Both the position numbers and the translations under genes were made by a program. Source: Clarkia xantiana subsp. parviflora (lineage: Eukaryota; Streptophyta; Magnoliopsida; Myrtales; Onagraceae). From it: a stretch of 64,000 nt of DNA. Under the pieces are notes generated by a model that ran no database searches, was not told where the DNA came from, and worked only from the letters and a program-made list of their open reading frames with translations. This document shows, piece after piece, positions 30,933 through 42,989 of the stretch. Positions within the stretch are counted from its first letter, which is position 1; every line of letters starts with the position of its first letter. The DNA is taken from the NCBI GenBank assembly GCA_036873135.1, contig JAPTYO010000008.1:45178441-45242440 (forward strand), read 5' to 3'.

Positions 30933-32320
30933 TCTTGATTAATTTAGATCTTAAAGATAGAATCTTGCCAATATTTGTATACATATATTTTTTTTTACAT
31001 GTGCCGAATTTTATATGTATATTAGCAATATTGGAAATTATTTTACATAATTATTATTTCTTGGAGGTTAAGTTGAGTTTTTAGTGGATTTTAAAAAACT
31101 ACTTAGCTTGCAAGAAATAATTCGGCCGAACCCTAGGGTTTATGGGCCGGTCCAATTGCTAAACCGGAGCGGGTTAAACCGATCCGGGTTTTCTTAAACG
31201 GGTGGACCTTTTCGGGTCGGGTCAAACCGGAGCAATTAGAAAGAACCTAACCAAACCGGTTTTGAGTGATGAAGCGAACCATAATCTTATTTTATTGAAC
31301 CGCTCCGGACCAAATCGGATTTTAAAATAGGACCGAATTGAACCGGATTTTAAATTGGACCGAACCAAATTTAAAAAAAATTTCGGAAATTTTAAATGTT
31401 CAATAAAATAGGATGTCAAATTTTAAATCCAAATTTTTTTCGAACTTTAAAATTAGCCTAAACAGTGCTCTTAGGGTTTGCGTTTTAACCCGTTTTCAGC
31501 TAAAACCCTAATTCCAGGTTACGATTATGGGGATGGATCTCGGATATGCAAGTTTTTGGAACTTGATTAAATAAGTGGGCTGAATTTCAATTGTTTACTT
31601 TCTGCAACATATATTAGAAATGTTGTGTTGACTTCGTCAAGCTAGCTGGAAAATATATTGCGAGCATTGAGCTCTGGGATTTAAATATATGTTTGCGCAC
31701 TAGGATAGACATGCTATGCTGATTGAAAGTGCCTAGAATACATGTTTAGAAATTTTGCATGATTGATTGTAAGCATGAATTGCAAAACAACCCCTTATAA
31801 TTTCAAAACTTTTTCAAAATAAAAAATTCCAGGCGCCAATTATGCATGAAGTGTGCGGAAGTTGCGTGTTTTGACACGTATGCTAGAATGTTCAGGACTG
31901 AAAGCATGTGATAATTAACTTTACGTAGAATTATGTATGCTAGGAACATTAGACGCATGACTCGTAAGCATGTTAATTGGTTTGTTCGATGTTTATGGCG
32001 TGATATAGTATTATGCATGCGTAAATTATTGGATAATTTTTCAACAATCAAAAGGGCCTTGGGAAAGCCAAGATCGGGTATGCTTATTTGAAAATTCCTG
32101 TTCCGGTAATTTGCAATAGAATAACCGTTTTCAAAATACTGATCTATTAGATTGAACACGACGGTAGTGTGAAATTTTTCACGGACCCCCTTCCCTCGGT
32201 TTACTGGCGGTCGGTTTGGTCTAGATGACTGAGGGATCACTATTTGTTGTGTTCCATCTTAATAGATAATCCGGTGTTTGCAATTCTTTCAAAATGTTAT
32301 TGCCTTCCTGATTTGCATAA
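30339..32320 (+). other. leader region of Copia-3, non-coding
   Basis: About 2 kb of AT-rich sequence with no credible frame. It matches 37415-38816 (Copia-3b), 59091-61090 (Copia-5), 55797-56210 (Copia-4) and, reversed, 44446-45188. It includes a (TA)n run at 30884-30927 and a string of AACCGGA-type words (31150-31360) that also occurs in the other copies. Confidence 0.7.
30884..30927. repeat. (TA)n microsatellite
   Basis: An uninterrupted TA run in the copia leader. The equivalent place carries (TA)n at 59658-59695 in Copia-5 and a shorter, imperfect run at 38010-38070 in Copia-3b, where about 100 bp missing from Copia-3 are retained. Confidence 0.95.
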
Positions 32321-32324
32321 TCAT

Positions 32325-32480
32325 CAATGTGTGAGTTGGCTGAATTAGTGCGATTCGATATTACTCGCAATCTTGATGGTATTAATTATAATGAATAAAA
32401 TTGGAGTGTGTGTTGAACTCTCTACTACGATTTCGAAAAGTAGGGAGGACGATTACAGATGAATATAGTAATCTGTATGA
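32325..32480 (+). pseudogene. gag: Copia-3 gag start remnant
   Basis: The frame ELAELVRFDITRNLDGINYNE followed by a stop aligns with the start of Copia-5 gag (MADPVQFYEPCNLDGMDYDA). The initiating ATG is not in place, and the frame decays within 150 bp. Confidence 0.5.
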
Positions 32481-34329
32481 TTTTGACAATGAGAAATGAA
32501 TGTGACAATTTGTTTCCCCAAGAATTAGAGTAGGTTCTTTGATGATCTGAACGCATATATGGTGATACATTCGACCTTGGTAAAAGGGGGTTGAAGAAGA
32601 CTTGAATTGAAACCAGACAATATTACAGCTTAATATCCCTTCGCATCCGCCTCGCTGGAAGCAAGGATGCAAACGCTAGAAATGTTTCGGTTGAATGTGA
32701 TAGTCTTCTCTCTTTTCATGGATGTTGGCGTAAAACCGCATCGGATCTTAAGGATGTAAGGTCAACATGGAAAGGATGTATATGGTTGTCTGATATTGAC
32801 AGGACTCAATAACCTTGATACTAATCAAGTACAGTAACCACAACAGTGAAAGGGAGACTTTATCTGCTCACCATAGTGAGTTCGAAAGAAGTGAACCATG
32901 ATCCGCATAGCAAGAAGAGAACTAGACTGAATAGGTCCTATACGATAATCCGGTGGATTAAACCCCATTGATAAAGTGCGTCTCAAATACGCCTCGTAGG
33001 TCATGTGTATTAAGCTGTAAAATGATTTATACGGACACAGATCGTTTGAAGTGATTCACTCTTGAATTTACTTAGATGAAATGTTCAACATGACTCAATG
33101 TTCTTGACTATATGCGCGACAATCATGGATCATATATTCGAACTTCAGATCAAGAACTATACCATTGTCATTTATCGTTCGTTACTAAAATTTTGGCTAT
33201 TTTGAGATTCACAGTTATTGAATAAAGTAATTGTTGCTCGATTTGAAGCTCAATTTGCTTATCAATTTAATGTCTCATTTAAATGAGAACGATCCGAAAT
33301 GAAAATACAAATAACAAACCTTTCAGTTAGAACCAAAATTTCGGCCAGGTAAAAGCGGTCGAATAAAACGAAACGATTCACATAATCCGTCATCTTAGTC
33401 AAGGCAACTGAACTGAATAAACCCATTGATTGCGTAGCTAGATCGAAATATTTAGTATTTCTTATTTGTTAGTACTCCATTGAATGTAATTTTCCGTAAT
33501 GATTGAACATGTTTGAAACCGATTTGATTAAATTGATTTGAATTTGGAAACGAAACGATTTAAAACCACGGGATAAAACTGGTTTTAAGGCGCCATGCGC
33601 GAGTGTACCTCGAAAGACGGAACACATCCTTTCAAAGTACAAATTTAATAATGAAATGTTTTAATGAATGAATGCTGAATTTTCGTTTATGACCATTTAT
33701 GGAATAACTCATTGATTACTTATACGAAAGTCAGAGGTATGCTTCAAAAGCTACCACGAACTTGTATAGTATCAACTATCGCATAGGCGAAAGCTTAAAT
33801 GCATAGCTCAAGAGGTGGATAAGTCTCTGAATGAGTTGACAAACAAAAGGAAGAAGTCAGTAAAATGACTCTCCCACTATAAGCCTTGAACGATAAGTTT
33901 GGTTGGACATTAATTTCAATAAAAACAAATCAAGAAGCATAGTTTAAAATTACATAATGTTAGAGTTCAACAACTACGTTCCCTATGGGATGAAAATCGG
34001 TTGACTCACATAAAAGTAATACTATGTTCCGAATAATCGGTTGAACACGCTACCATAATTAGCTAAAAGAAATGATAAGGGTTGCACCTTGTCAGCTTGC
34101 GACATTAATTTGCGCATTAAACAAGTATTTGGATAAAAGAGTACAGACTACTCTCAAGTGATACATGTTTAATTAGCTTAAATTATGATGCCGTGGTCGA
34201 ACATGTAACATTAAAAAGCTTGAGGACGAAATTCCAACACTTTGAAACATACGAAGTCTTGATCGAACTAGAAAAGGATGACGATGATTCCAGGTCCCAC
34301 TTACTTCGAGTGGGAGATTTGACACATCA
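32481..34329 (+). other. decayed gag/protease/integrase region of Copia-3
   Basis: No domain is readable. Blocks such as CCTCGAAAGACGGAACACAT (33609), GTTCCCTATGGGATGA and GCGCATTAAACAAGTATT line up with Copia-1 (reverse) and Copia-5, so the stretch is a family feature. Short shadow frames on the minus strand are not genes. Confidence 0.55.
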
Positions 34330-36331
34330 CAAGTGAATGACATGGTAAATGATGATGGAAACATAATCATAGTAAATCCAGTTGGGAGGGCTCACTTCCC
34401 CCCACAATCAAATTACTAATGCTGCTAATGCGAATCAAGTTGAAACCTGATAATCACGTCGCTGAACCGTTGGATGAAAATACAATAATGACACAACTAC
34501 CCAGTGTGAGTGGTACGGCCAACTTGGTTCCAGATCCTAGTGATCAAGGAATTAACCTCAGAGGTAGAATCCCGAGACCAAGAGGACGTCAAAGGAAAGT
34601 TGTTAGTCAAGGTTCCAGCACTGCCATTATAACCAATGGGAGTGATGCTCCGATAAGAAGCATTATTTCGAGTCGGAATATCGATCAGACTCAAGATGGG
34701 ATTAACGAGCCTAGACGTAGTCAAAGGAAACGAACTTCTCCCAAGAAGTATCCTATGAAAAGAGGTGAGATTCTCACTCTAACGTCTGTTGACGAACCGA
34801 ATACGGTTAAGCAAGCGATGAGGACCTCAAGGAAAGGAATGGAGGAAGAGACCGCCTAAATGAAAGCCAATTCAGTTTGGTCTTTGGTTGATTTACCTGC
34901 TAAACGCAGAGCTATAGGGGCAAAGTGGGTCTTGAATCTCAAACTCACTACTGATGGAGAAGTCGAGTGATACAAAGCCCGACTAGTTGCGAAAGGATAT
35001 ACCCAAATTCACGGAGTGGACGCTGATGAAAGAAACTCACCGACTGTGTGTTACACCACAGTCAGGGCCATCCTTATTGCAAGCCTCGATCACGAGCCTG
35101 CATTAAATGGATGTTAAGACCGCATTTCTCCACGGAACCTGGAGGATGAGATCTATATGGAGCAGCCAGAGGGTTTCATTACTCCTGGTAAAGAACTTAA
35201 AAGTTTGCAAACTCCAAAGATCTATCCATGGTCTTAAACAATCGTCCCGGCAATAGTATCGCAGGTTCCACGAGGAAATCGTTGGAAACGGATTTGTGAA
35301 CCTCCATGAGGATCCCTGCGTATACACTAAGACCTCCGGGTCTAAGTACGTCATATTAACCTTATACGTGGATGACCTACTCATTGCTGAAAACAATGTG
35401 AGTTTTATGAAACAGTCAAAGTCCTGGTTGGCATCAGTATTCGAGATGAAAGACATGGGAGAGGCTACGTACATCTTAGGCATTAAAATCGCCAGAGATC
35501 GTGCCGCCCGGAGATTGTGTCTATCTCAAGAATCTCATATCAATAAATTTTTTAAAGAGATTCAGAATGCTGAATGCCAAACCCGTGGAAACGCCGGTTG
35601 TACTCGGGTGCGCGCTGTCAAAGCGTGATGGCCCGAAGAACCTGCATGAGCGTGAACAGATGAAGAGTGGCGAGTATTTGAGCATGGTAGGAAGCTTAAT
35701 GTACGCCATGCTCTGCACTCGTTCGGACATCTGTTACACTGTGGGCCTAGTAGCAAGATTCCAATCTGACTTTAGCTATCATCTTTTAAAGACCGTAAAG
35801 CGAGTCATACAGGTACTGCCGACTACGTATTGTGCTATGAGGGCATGAAGATAGAATTGACCGGTTTCAGTGAAGCCGACCATGGTGGCGATCCGGATGA
35901 TCGTAAGTCCACCACAGGAGGGGTCTTCCTCCTTGCTAATGCTGTCATTTCATGGACGAGCAAGAAGCAATCATGGGTTGCGCTGTCTACGATAGAATCG
36001 GAATTTGTTGCCCTCTCCAAAACGCACAGGAAACAGTCTGGCTGAAAAGGCTTCTTACTGCACTGTTAGGCACTGACGAAATGAGAGTAAACCCGTTAAG
36101 GTATACTCCGACAGTCAGGCAGCCATTGCAGCAGTTAAGACTCCAAAGTACCACAGTAGGACCAAACACATCGATGTGAAATACAATTATGGTAAATCTG
36201 TTCTGGAAGACAATATAATCACTTTAGAATACTATTCCACAGACAAAATGGTCGCGGACCCATTAACTAAGCCATTACGTAGAGAGACTTTCGAAAAGCA
36301 CGTAAAACTGCTTGGATTACGTAGGGCTTAA
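34330..36331 (+). pseudogene. pol: Copia-3 pol remnant: linker, RT, RNase H
   Basis: The linker runs 34419-34859 (IPRPRGRQRKV, QDGINEPRRSQRKRTSPKKY). RT pieces follow, with KARLVAKGYTQIHGVD near 34975, KTAFLHG near 35112, a one-base deletion at 35131-35145, then HEDPCVYTK, YVDDLLIAEN (catalytic YVDD) and KDMGEATYILGIKI. RNase H pieces are at 35501-36045, and the natural C-terminus, ADPLTKPLRRETFEKHVKLL then GLRRA, stops at 36331. There are many frameshifts. The C-terminal end missing from Copia-1 is complete here. Confidence 0.85.
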
Positions 36332-36803
36332 TATGTGGCATGTATAAGTGATAGCATTTTGACTTTTGAAATAATATTTCGATTGAATAAAATAATTGCA
36401 AATAGAGTATATGATTCATCGACGTCATAATGATAAATAACATCGGATTTTTCGGTCAATAAACTAAGTCGTAGGAAGAGGTAAAATTCTTCCACCAAAA
36501 TTATGTCGAATGTCAACCGAGCCTCGTCACAGAGGCACGGTCATCTTGTAGGAGAAGGGAACCTCTACCACAAGAAGATTGGCTAAGAACCAGGGGGATA
36601 AACCTGGAGAAGTATTCCTATGTGGAAAACTGGGCAATTGGAGAATTATCAGTTGACCAAGGATTAAATGCGTTACATATTTTGTTTTTAACATGATTGA
36701 TTTACGATAGGGAATCAACGTTCTGCGGGTGCTACAATACTCAAAACAGATGAGTAGCACGATGCCCGTCGTATCCGCCGGTCGCATTCCGGCGAGTGGG
36801 AGT
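36332..36803 (+). other. shortened 3' untranslated region of Copia-3
   Basis: It is a deletion form of the 3' region of Copia-2: AACCAGGGGGATAAACCTGG is followed directly by AGAAGTATTC, skipping about 560 bp present at 19690-20250. It ends GGCGAGTGGGAGT, the polypurine position. Confidence 0.7.
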
Positions 36804-37401
36804 TGTTAGCATATGGTTACGTGGCGCCGTAATTGGTAGCCCGTTAATATATGTGGTTACCTAAGACAGTTAGGTAAATGTCACATTTGGGCTAATTGGG
36901 CTCGAGCCAATTATCATGTGACATGGGAGGCCTAAAATTGGGCCTCCCCACCCACATAGGTCGGCGCCGAACCCTAGAAGGGAAGGGGGAGGATTTTCTC
37001 TCCCCCACTATATAAGGAGGTCTTGGGGTCACCTCCAAAGACACACCGGAACACAACTCCTTCTAAGTTGTGATTTGAGAGAAATTTCTTTCTCTCTATA
37101 GTTACATTTCGGCCGGCCCACATACACCACCATTGGTGTGCCAAATTGCTTCCGAGCAATCAATATGAGGTTTTGTCCCTGTTGAAGAATCGATCAGAGG
37201 ATTTGCTGTGGAGCTTATACCGCGTAGCACTTCTTCTCACGAAGAACTTGTACGGGTTCCGACCTGAGGATCAGAGCTCCCTCCACATCGTTCTTGGGCA
37301 GGAAAGCTATTGAGGTATGTGTACATTATTCCGCTGCGTAATTAGTTTACTTGCATGTACACGTTTAGCATTCCGTAGTATTACGTGTCCGTAATCCAAC
37401 A
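36804..37401 (+). repeat. 3' LTR of Copia-3 / shared LTR of Copia-3b
   Basis: It starts TGTTAGCATATGGTTACGTG and ends CCGTAATCCAACA. TATATAAG at 37009-37016; dyad at 36985-37006. A complete primer site follows immediately (37403-37414), so this LTR serves as 3' LTR on its left and 5' LTR on its right. Confidence 0.92.
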
Positions 37402-38816
37402 GTGGTATCAGAGCATGGTTAGGAGTTCTTAAAACTTTGATAAACTGATGTTCTTGAGTTTTAAATATGAACACCGAATTTTAGGTGTGAAATCCGAATT
37501 TTTTTACAAAATTTCATGTTTTTGATCTTTTAAAACTTAAAATATCGGATTTTACATGTTTTTAAAGATTAAAGTCGAAGTTTATGTTTAAATTTAAGTT
37601 TGATGTTCATAATTTTCAAGAACACGATGAGTTTTATCAAGAACACTTTTTGGATTCATGATCATAATAGTGTTTTATCTTAAAATTTGACAACTTTTCA
37701 ATTTTACATGTTTTTTTGCCAAACCCTAGGGGCAAATTAGGTTAAATTTTTAATTTTCTTGGGCACCAAGTAACTTAAAATTTCGGCCAAAATATTATAG
37801 ATATAGGTTGCCATATTTGAATTTCAATTAAAGGTAACTATATATATACAAGTTGGAAAATATGGATAGGTTCACAATATAATATTGAAACATATATTAA
37901 ACTATCAATATATATAGATAATGGATAGGGATAATATATATTGATAGGATTTAGTTGCCTAAAGAATAAGAAAATATATTGTCTATGTATATTTTATCCC
38001 TAAATATATATTTGACAATATATATACATATATATGTATATATGGCCGAAAATTATATATATATTTATATTGTTGATTGATTTACATCTTAAAGATAGAA
38101 TCTTGACAATATTTATATATGTGCCGACTGTTATATATATATTAGAAATATTGAAAATTATTTTACATAATTATTATTTCTTGGAGGTTAAGTTGAGTTT
38201 TTAGTGGATTTTAAAATACTACTTAGCTTGCAAGAAATAATTCGGCCGAACCATAAGATTTATGGGCCGGTCCAATTGCTAAACCGGAGCGGGTTAAACC
38301 AATCCGGGTTTTCTTAATCGGGTGTGCCTTTTCGGGTCGGGTCAAACCGGAGCAATTAAATAGAACCTAACCAAACCGGTTTCGAGTGATGAACCGAACC
38401 ATAATCTTATTTTATTGAACCGTTTCGGACCAAACCGGATTTATAGGATCGAATTGAACCGGATTTTAAATTGGACCGAACCAAATTTTAAAATTTTTTC
38501 AGAAATTTTAAATGTTCAATAAAATAGGATGTCAAATTTTAAATCCAAAATATTTTCGAACTTTAAAATTAGCCTAAACAGTGCTCTTAGGGTTTGCGTT
38601 TTAACACGTTTTCGGCTAAAACCCTAATGCCTGGTTACGATTATGGGGATGGATTTCGGATATGCAAGTTTTTGGGACTGGATTAAATTAGTGGGCTGAA
38701 TTGAAATTGTTTACTTTCTGCAACATATATTAGAAATGTCGTCTTAACTTCGTCAAGCTAGCTGGAAAATATATTGCGAGCATTGAGCTTTGGGATTTAA
38801 ATATATGGTTTGCGCA
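37402..38816 (+). mobile_element. Copia-3b: primer site and leader of a further tandem unit
   Basis: The sequence from 37402 repeats 30326 onward almost base for base: same leader, same AACCGGA words, same CAAGCTAGCTGGAAAATATA (38754). It also keeps a segment of about 100 bp (37950-38050) that Copia-3 lost. It stops at 38816, right after ATATGGTTTGCGCA, where the alignment to 31700 ends and other DNA begins. Confidence 0.88.
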
Positions 38817-39049
38817 ATATGTAGTCCATTTGGTCTAGAGTTTCAATGTGATTAGACTGAACTATTCCTCATATCACACTCGGCTAGTTCCTTCTATTCA
38901 AATTGTAATGTCAATATAACTGGATCGTTAATATTGGATTTTTTTACTAGATCAGACAATCCGGGTTAGATATCTTTTCCGAGTAGTATGTTCTATTCAG
39001 ATTAGTATTTTGTAGAGATATTACCTCACACTTGGGTTTTCTTTCGGCC
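38817..39049. other. unassigned junction sequence
   Basis: It has neither copia nor clear LARD similarity that I can see, and no open frame. It may be the 3'-most, diverged part of LARD-C. Confidence 0.4.
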
Positions 39050-40504
39050 ATAATGCCCGTTACCTGGACCTTTTTCGAATAGAAGAAATCACACTTCAAG
39101 GGTGATTCTTGGTGTTGGCAACTTGGGGCGTATCCGTATAGGCGGTTGAGGTTTTTTTCCTCATATGTGGCTTCCTCTTAGGAAAAGTGGTGTCGCGTGT
39201 TCTCGTGGCCGTTTACTTCTGATCTCCTCCCCTATAGTTAGGTGGGGTGCCAAGCACTTGATCGTTCGGTGCCCCCCATGTCGCTTGGTGGTCGCACTGT
39301 TTTCTTTGCTCAGGTGTGATGAGTATCTCTTGTAAGTAGGATACCGCTGAATCTTTGCAAGAGTCGTAGTTCGCGATGTACCCCCATTCTTACGACGAGT
39401 GTTTGGAATTTCCCTTGGTGACTGCCATGTGGCAGCGCCCATACATGAGGAGGACTTGTAAATTCCTTCTCCCTTACTCCTTGCATTTTGATGCAAGTGT
39501 ATTTTTTGGTGGGATTGAGTAGGGGTAACGGCTCTCGTCTGGACGCGTGTCTTCGACTGCTGAGTGGCACTGGTGCGCCTTGCGTCGGATTTGCGCGTTT
39601 TATCGAACAACGCCCGTTTTCTTGGGGCATTGCCTTACTTGATGCGTTTCTCCTTAGTTTTTCCTTAGACTAATTTCCGAGTGTTTTTTGTGGAGAACCT
39701 CGAAATTCGTAGTCTCCGTACAAGAGGTAGGCTATACCTCGTGACTCTTCATGGTGTTGTACCCCCATAGTGGTTATAACTTATGGCTTAATTTGTTTTG
39801 AAGTTTTGCTTGTATCACGGATGTATACATGGTTGAGGAGTATCGAACTGACGGAGTCCCCCGCTTTTCATTTGTTGTAATCGCAAAAAGTGCTTATTAC
39901 CCGCGTCTGTTCCGAGTGGCATAATACATGGCGAATGATTATTTGTAGGATGTCGGAGATAGCTTTCTCGCCTTTCCTGCGTGATGGGTATGGCACATAT
40001 GTGCGTATAACGTAGGAGACAATCTTGAATTCTTATTTCCCATTTTGTTAAGTCGATTGGTGTATGCGTTCTGCAGTGCTAGTGGGGTAGTCACTTGAAT
40101 GGTGTCCCCCTCTTGTTTATTACCATGACACGATGTTAAAAACCTTTGAGCTCCTTCATAGAGGTGTAATTAGCGCGTGCCTCTGGTTGAGGATTGTCGG
40201 GAAACTTAAGGACTTTGTGCGTACGCGACAAACTGAGCTGTCGTGTCGGCATCAGATGATGATCATATGTTTCGATTGTTTGTTTCCTCCCTTGGTGAGG
40301 TTTGAAAACGTTGTCATTGTTTGCTTCGTCCGCCATGTTGCGCGTTGTTTGTGCGTCGGTTGGTTGTCTAGCGCTGGTTGTTGCACCTTCTCCACATGGG
40401 ATGTTTCTTCCTGTTTATCCAGTATTTAGCCACCACTCCTAAGAGGTGTTGAAGCTTGGTTCCCCGCTTGTGTGTAATTAGAGGCAGAGCTCTTGTATAC
40501 CCAT
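39050..40504 (-). mobile_element. LARD-C: inverted internal fragment of a LARD
   Basis: The reverse complement of 39060-39300 matches 50270-50470 of LARD-D: GACCACCAAGCRACWTGGGG, GCACCRAACGA, AGTGCTTGG, ACCACTTTTCCTA and CTATACG follow in the same order. The right part (to 40504) corresponds to about 49290 of LARD-D. It has no LTR and no gag-pol. Open frames such as 39161-39610 (minus) have no recognisable domain. Tat-2 begins at 40505. Confidence 0.65.
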
Positions 40505-41227
40505 TGTTGGGTTACGATCTTCAGAATGGACCAGTACGTAAGTCAAGAGCATATAAGACGAGATCTCCAAAAAAGGTCGACGACTAATCATGCTCAGAAT
40601 GTCCAAACCAAGAAAGATGGTCGACACCAAATATTGGGAAGGTCGACATTCAAGGTCACCAAAGACCAGCGACCAGTCAATCTCCAAACTCACCCTCTTA
40701 AGGCAAGAGTCGAGTTGATAGCCAAGTATTATTGAAGAAACATTCCTCTTAAGGAAAGGACAACTAGCGACCTGACTTGCCGCCTTAGAGGAAACCCTTC
40801 CTCTTAAGGAAGGGACATGTGGCGACCTGCTTCAACCGCCACAATGAAACCTTCCTAGCTAAGGAAAGGTGAGGTGGCGACCTTCTTGTCACCTGCTGAC
40901 ACCGACTCTGGACAGAAACCCTCCTAAGAGGGTAGCCGCCATTTAAAGTCGGTACATTTCCCTTATAAATAGGGAAACACTTTCTTTATTTAAACAATTA
41001 GATTTCAGAGACTTCTTAAAGTACTCTCATATATTCCATTACTGAGTTAAGCTTTGGAGTGGAATCAGGGGCCATCCCCACCCCTTTTCAGGTCCTCGCA
41101 TTTCACAAAGCACCTAAAGGAAACTAAGTCACCCCGAGGTCGACATAGACACCTAAAGGAGCCAACCCCATGCGAGATCTCAAAGTCCATTACCAGAAGT
41201 TCAAGCAACATCATATTGATCCCAACA
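40505..41227 (+). repeat. 5' LTR of Tat-2 (start approximate)
   Basis: It ends TTGATCCCAACA at 41227, before the primer site. The start, TGTTGGGTTACGATC at 40505, is the most likely TG but cannot be checked without a 3' LTR. U3 has direct repeats of CCTTCCTCTTAAGGAAAGGA-like units (40740-40870). TATAAATA at 40964-40971; AGCTTTGGAGTGG at 41050; hairpin 41067-41085 (AGGGG / CCCCT). Confidence 0.75.
41067..41085 (+). promoter_or_regulatory. conserved C-loop hairpin of the Tat-2 LTR
   Basis: Arms AGGGG (41067-41071) and CCCCT (41081-41085), loop CCATCCCCA. It follows the AGCTTTGGAGTGG motif and precedes TTTTCAGG, the same order as in the other five LTRs. Confidence 0.5.
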
Positions 41228-41229
41228 TT

Positions 41230-41245
41230 TGGTGCCGTCTGTGGG
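41230..41245 (+). promoter_or_regulatory. primer binding site of Tat-2
   Basis: TGGTGCCGTCTGTGGG follows the LTR by two bases; one difference from TGGCGCCGTCTGTGGG. Confidence 0.8.
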
Positions 41246-41263
41246 AGCCGGTGATAAAAAAGT

Positions 41264-42985
41264 CATGGCTCCCAACAAGAATACAAAAAAAAACGGCAGT
41301 ATTGGTGGAATAGGTGGCCAAATCTCAGACAGATCACACCACTTCAAGGCCAACAAATGAGGAAGACCCTTCTCCAAACAATGGTATTTACCAAGAAGAA
41401 GAAACTCCCCACTCTGATCCACCTCCTGATACAGTGGATCCAGAAGTGGGAGTACGGAAGACACCTACTGTTGTTCCCCAAGAAGTAATGGCTGCGTTCA
41501 TGGCCTTTTGGAAACAAACTCAAGCAGGGGCTATCTTGGGCAACAAAGAGCCAGCTCGATAAGTCTCCCGGAAGGAGGATGTGGCCTCTAGCGAGAAGAT
41601 CGACGGGATCAACCTCCTGGAGAATGAAGTCCACAAGACTTCCAAGTTTGACAAAGCTACCAAAGAGTCTGTCTTATTAACCATAGGACAGGTAGAAGAA
41701 TTGCTTGAAAAGAAGAGAAGGGGGGGGGGGGGGGTGGGGTAAGCGATATGCTAACTGTTCGAGATCATACTTCTCACCCCTTCTCCAGAAGACTTTTCAA
41801 CACTAGAGTTCCCCCACAAGTATTCGCGAGGAACATCGACGACTATACTGGCGAAGGAGACCTTGTCCGCCACATCAACGCTCATAACTCTTCCATTTTA
41901 GGAAGAGGGGCAACACCGGATCATTATGCGACTCTCTTCCCAAAAACTCTCAAAGAGAAAGCCTCTACATGGTTCTATGGCCTACCCGAAAGTTCCATAG
42001 ATTCATGGGAATAGTTAAAGATTAAGTTCAATGAGGGGCATATTGGCCAGAGGCAACGCCTCAAAAGCATGGAATTTCTGGATAAAATTGAACAAGGTCC
42101 CGACGATACCTTGGCTAGTTTTCCAGATTTCACAAAATACTCCAACAATTGAGTGAGGAGGCCACCGATGGCGAGCTGATACGGACTTTCTTGAGAGGTT
42201 TGAGGAGCCAAAGTCAAGCTCTAAAAGATAGCATGGTGATGAAACCCGTGAGAAAGATTGAAGCTCTCGCCGTCAGAGTCAAGATGTATATCTACTTGGA
42301 GGTCACACGAGAAGTCATCTGCAGAGATCAAGAAACAAGCTATTCCCGCCAAAACAGAGGATGCATCTGCTTCTCGACCTACAAAAAGAGAAGAAAGAAG
42401 AGGCGGGAAATTCCAACAAGGAAATTGCCAGAGCCAGAAAAGGGATATTAATCCCCAACCAACAAGGTATACTCCCCTTACACACAACATCTCAGTAGTA
42501 CTCCAAGAAATGGAGAAACTCAGATTAGATGACCCTCCTCCAATAAGGAAGAATGTGATGGGTCACCAGATAAACGACTATTGTCGATACCATCGCACCC
42601 GGGGGCATGATACGAATGGATGCACTATTCTAAGTCAAGATATTGAAGCCCTTATTCAAAGAGGAAAGTTGCTAAAATTCGTAGAGAAATCGACTAGCAC
42701 CCCCAAAAAACAGAATAGAAGCCCTCGAGAAGGTTCTCGCTCACCACCTCATAATCACACCATCCCTATCCAAAGAGGAGTAGTGAATGTCATTGCAGGA
42801 GAATTTACATCCGGTGGCGAGAAAAATTCGGCTCGAGAGGTGTATGTTTGCCCAGATATCCACGGCAGCCATAATAGGAAAAAGACCCCGAGATCCAGAC
42901 TCAGAAACTATCAGTTTCACGACAGACGGTCTTTTAATGATAGATCTACCTCATCAAGATGCCCTGGTGATCACCCACATCAGTG
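41264..42985 (+). pseudogene. gag: Tat-2 gag remnant
   Basis: ATGGCTCCCAACAAG at 41264 starts a Lys-rich N-part. Open pieces are 41314-41562, 41748-42014 (DYTGEGDLVRHINAH, TWFYGLPESSIDSW, typical Tat capsid), 42149-42451 (EEATDGELIRTFLRGL) and 42258-42986, which carries a knuckle-like YCRYHRTRGHDTNGCTIL, an Arg-rich stretch and NVIAGEFTSGG. A poly-G run at 41721-41739 breaks the frame, and several stops and shifts follow. The protease start (ALVITHISDGEHTL) is reached just before the junction. Confidence 0.85.
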
Positions 42986-42989
42986 ATGG

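Larger units (their letters stand above)
29736..37401 (+). mobile_element. Copia-3: copia unit with two LTRs, part of a tandem array
   Basis: 5' LTR (29756-30325, first ~32 bp missing), internal region 30326-36803, 3' LTR 36804-37401. No target duplication is possible, because the 3' LTR is followed not by flanking DNA but by a second primer site and leader (37402-38816), and what precedes the 5' LTR (beyond Tat-1) is the end of Copia-2. Shared disabling lesions with Copia-2 support tandem origin by LTR recombination. Confidence 0.85.
40505..42985 (+). mobile_element. Tat-2: 5' part of a second Tat-type element
   Basis: LTR, primer site and a broken gag reaching the start of protease, then an abrupt change at about 42985 to an inverted copia fragment (Copia-X). 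RT, integrase and the 3' LTR are missing. CCCAT (40500-40504) is the candidate left target copy. Confidence 0.8.
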
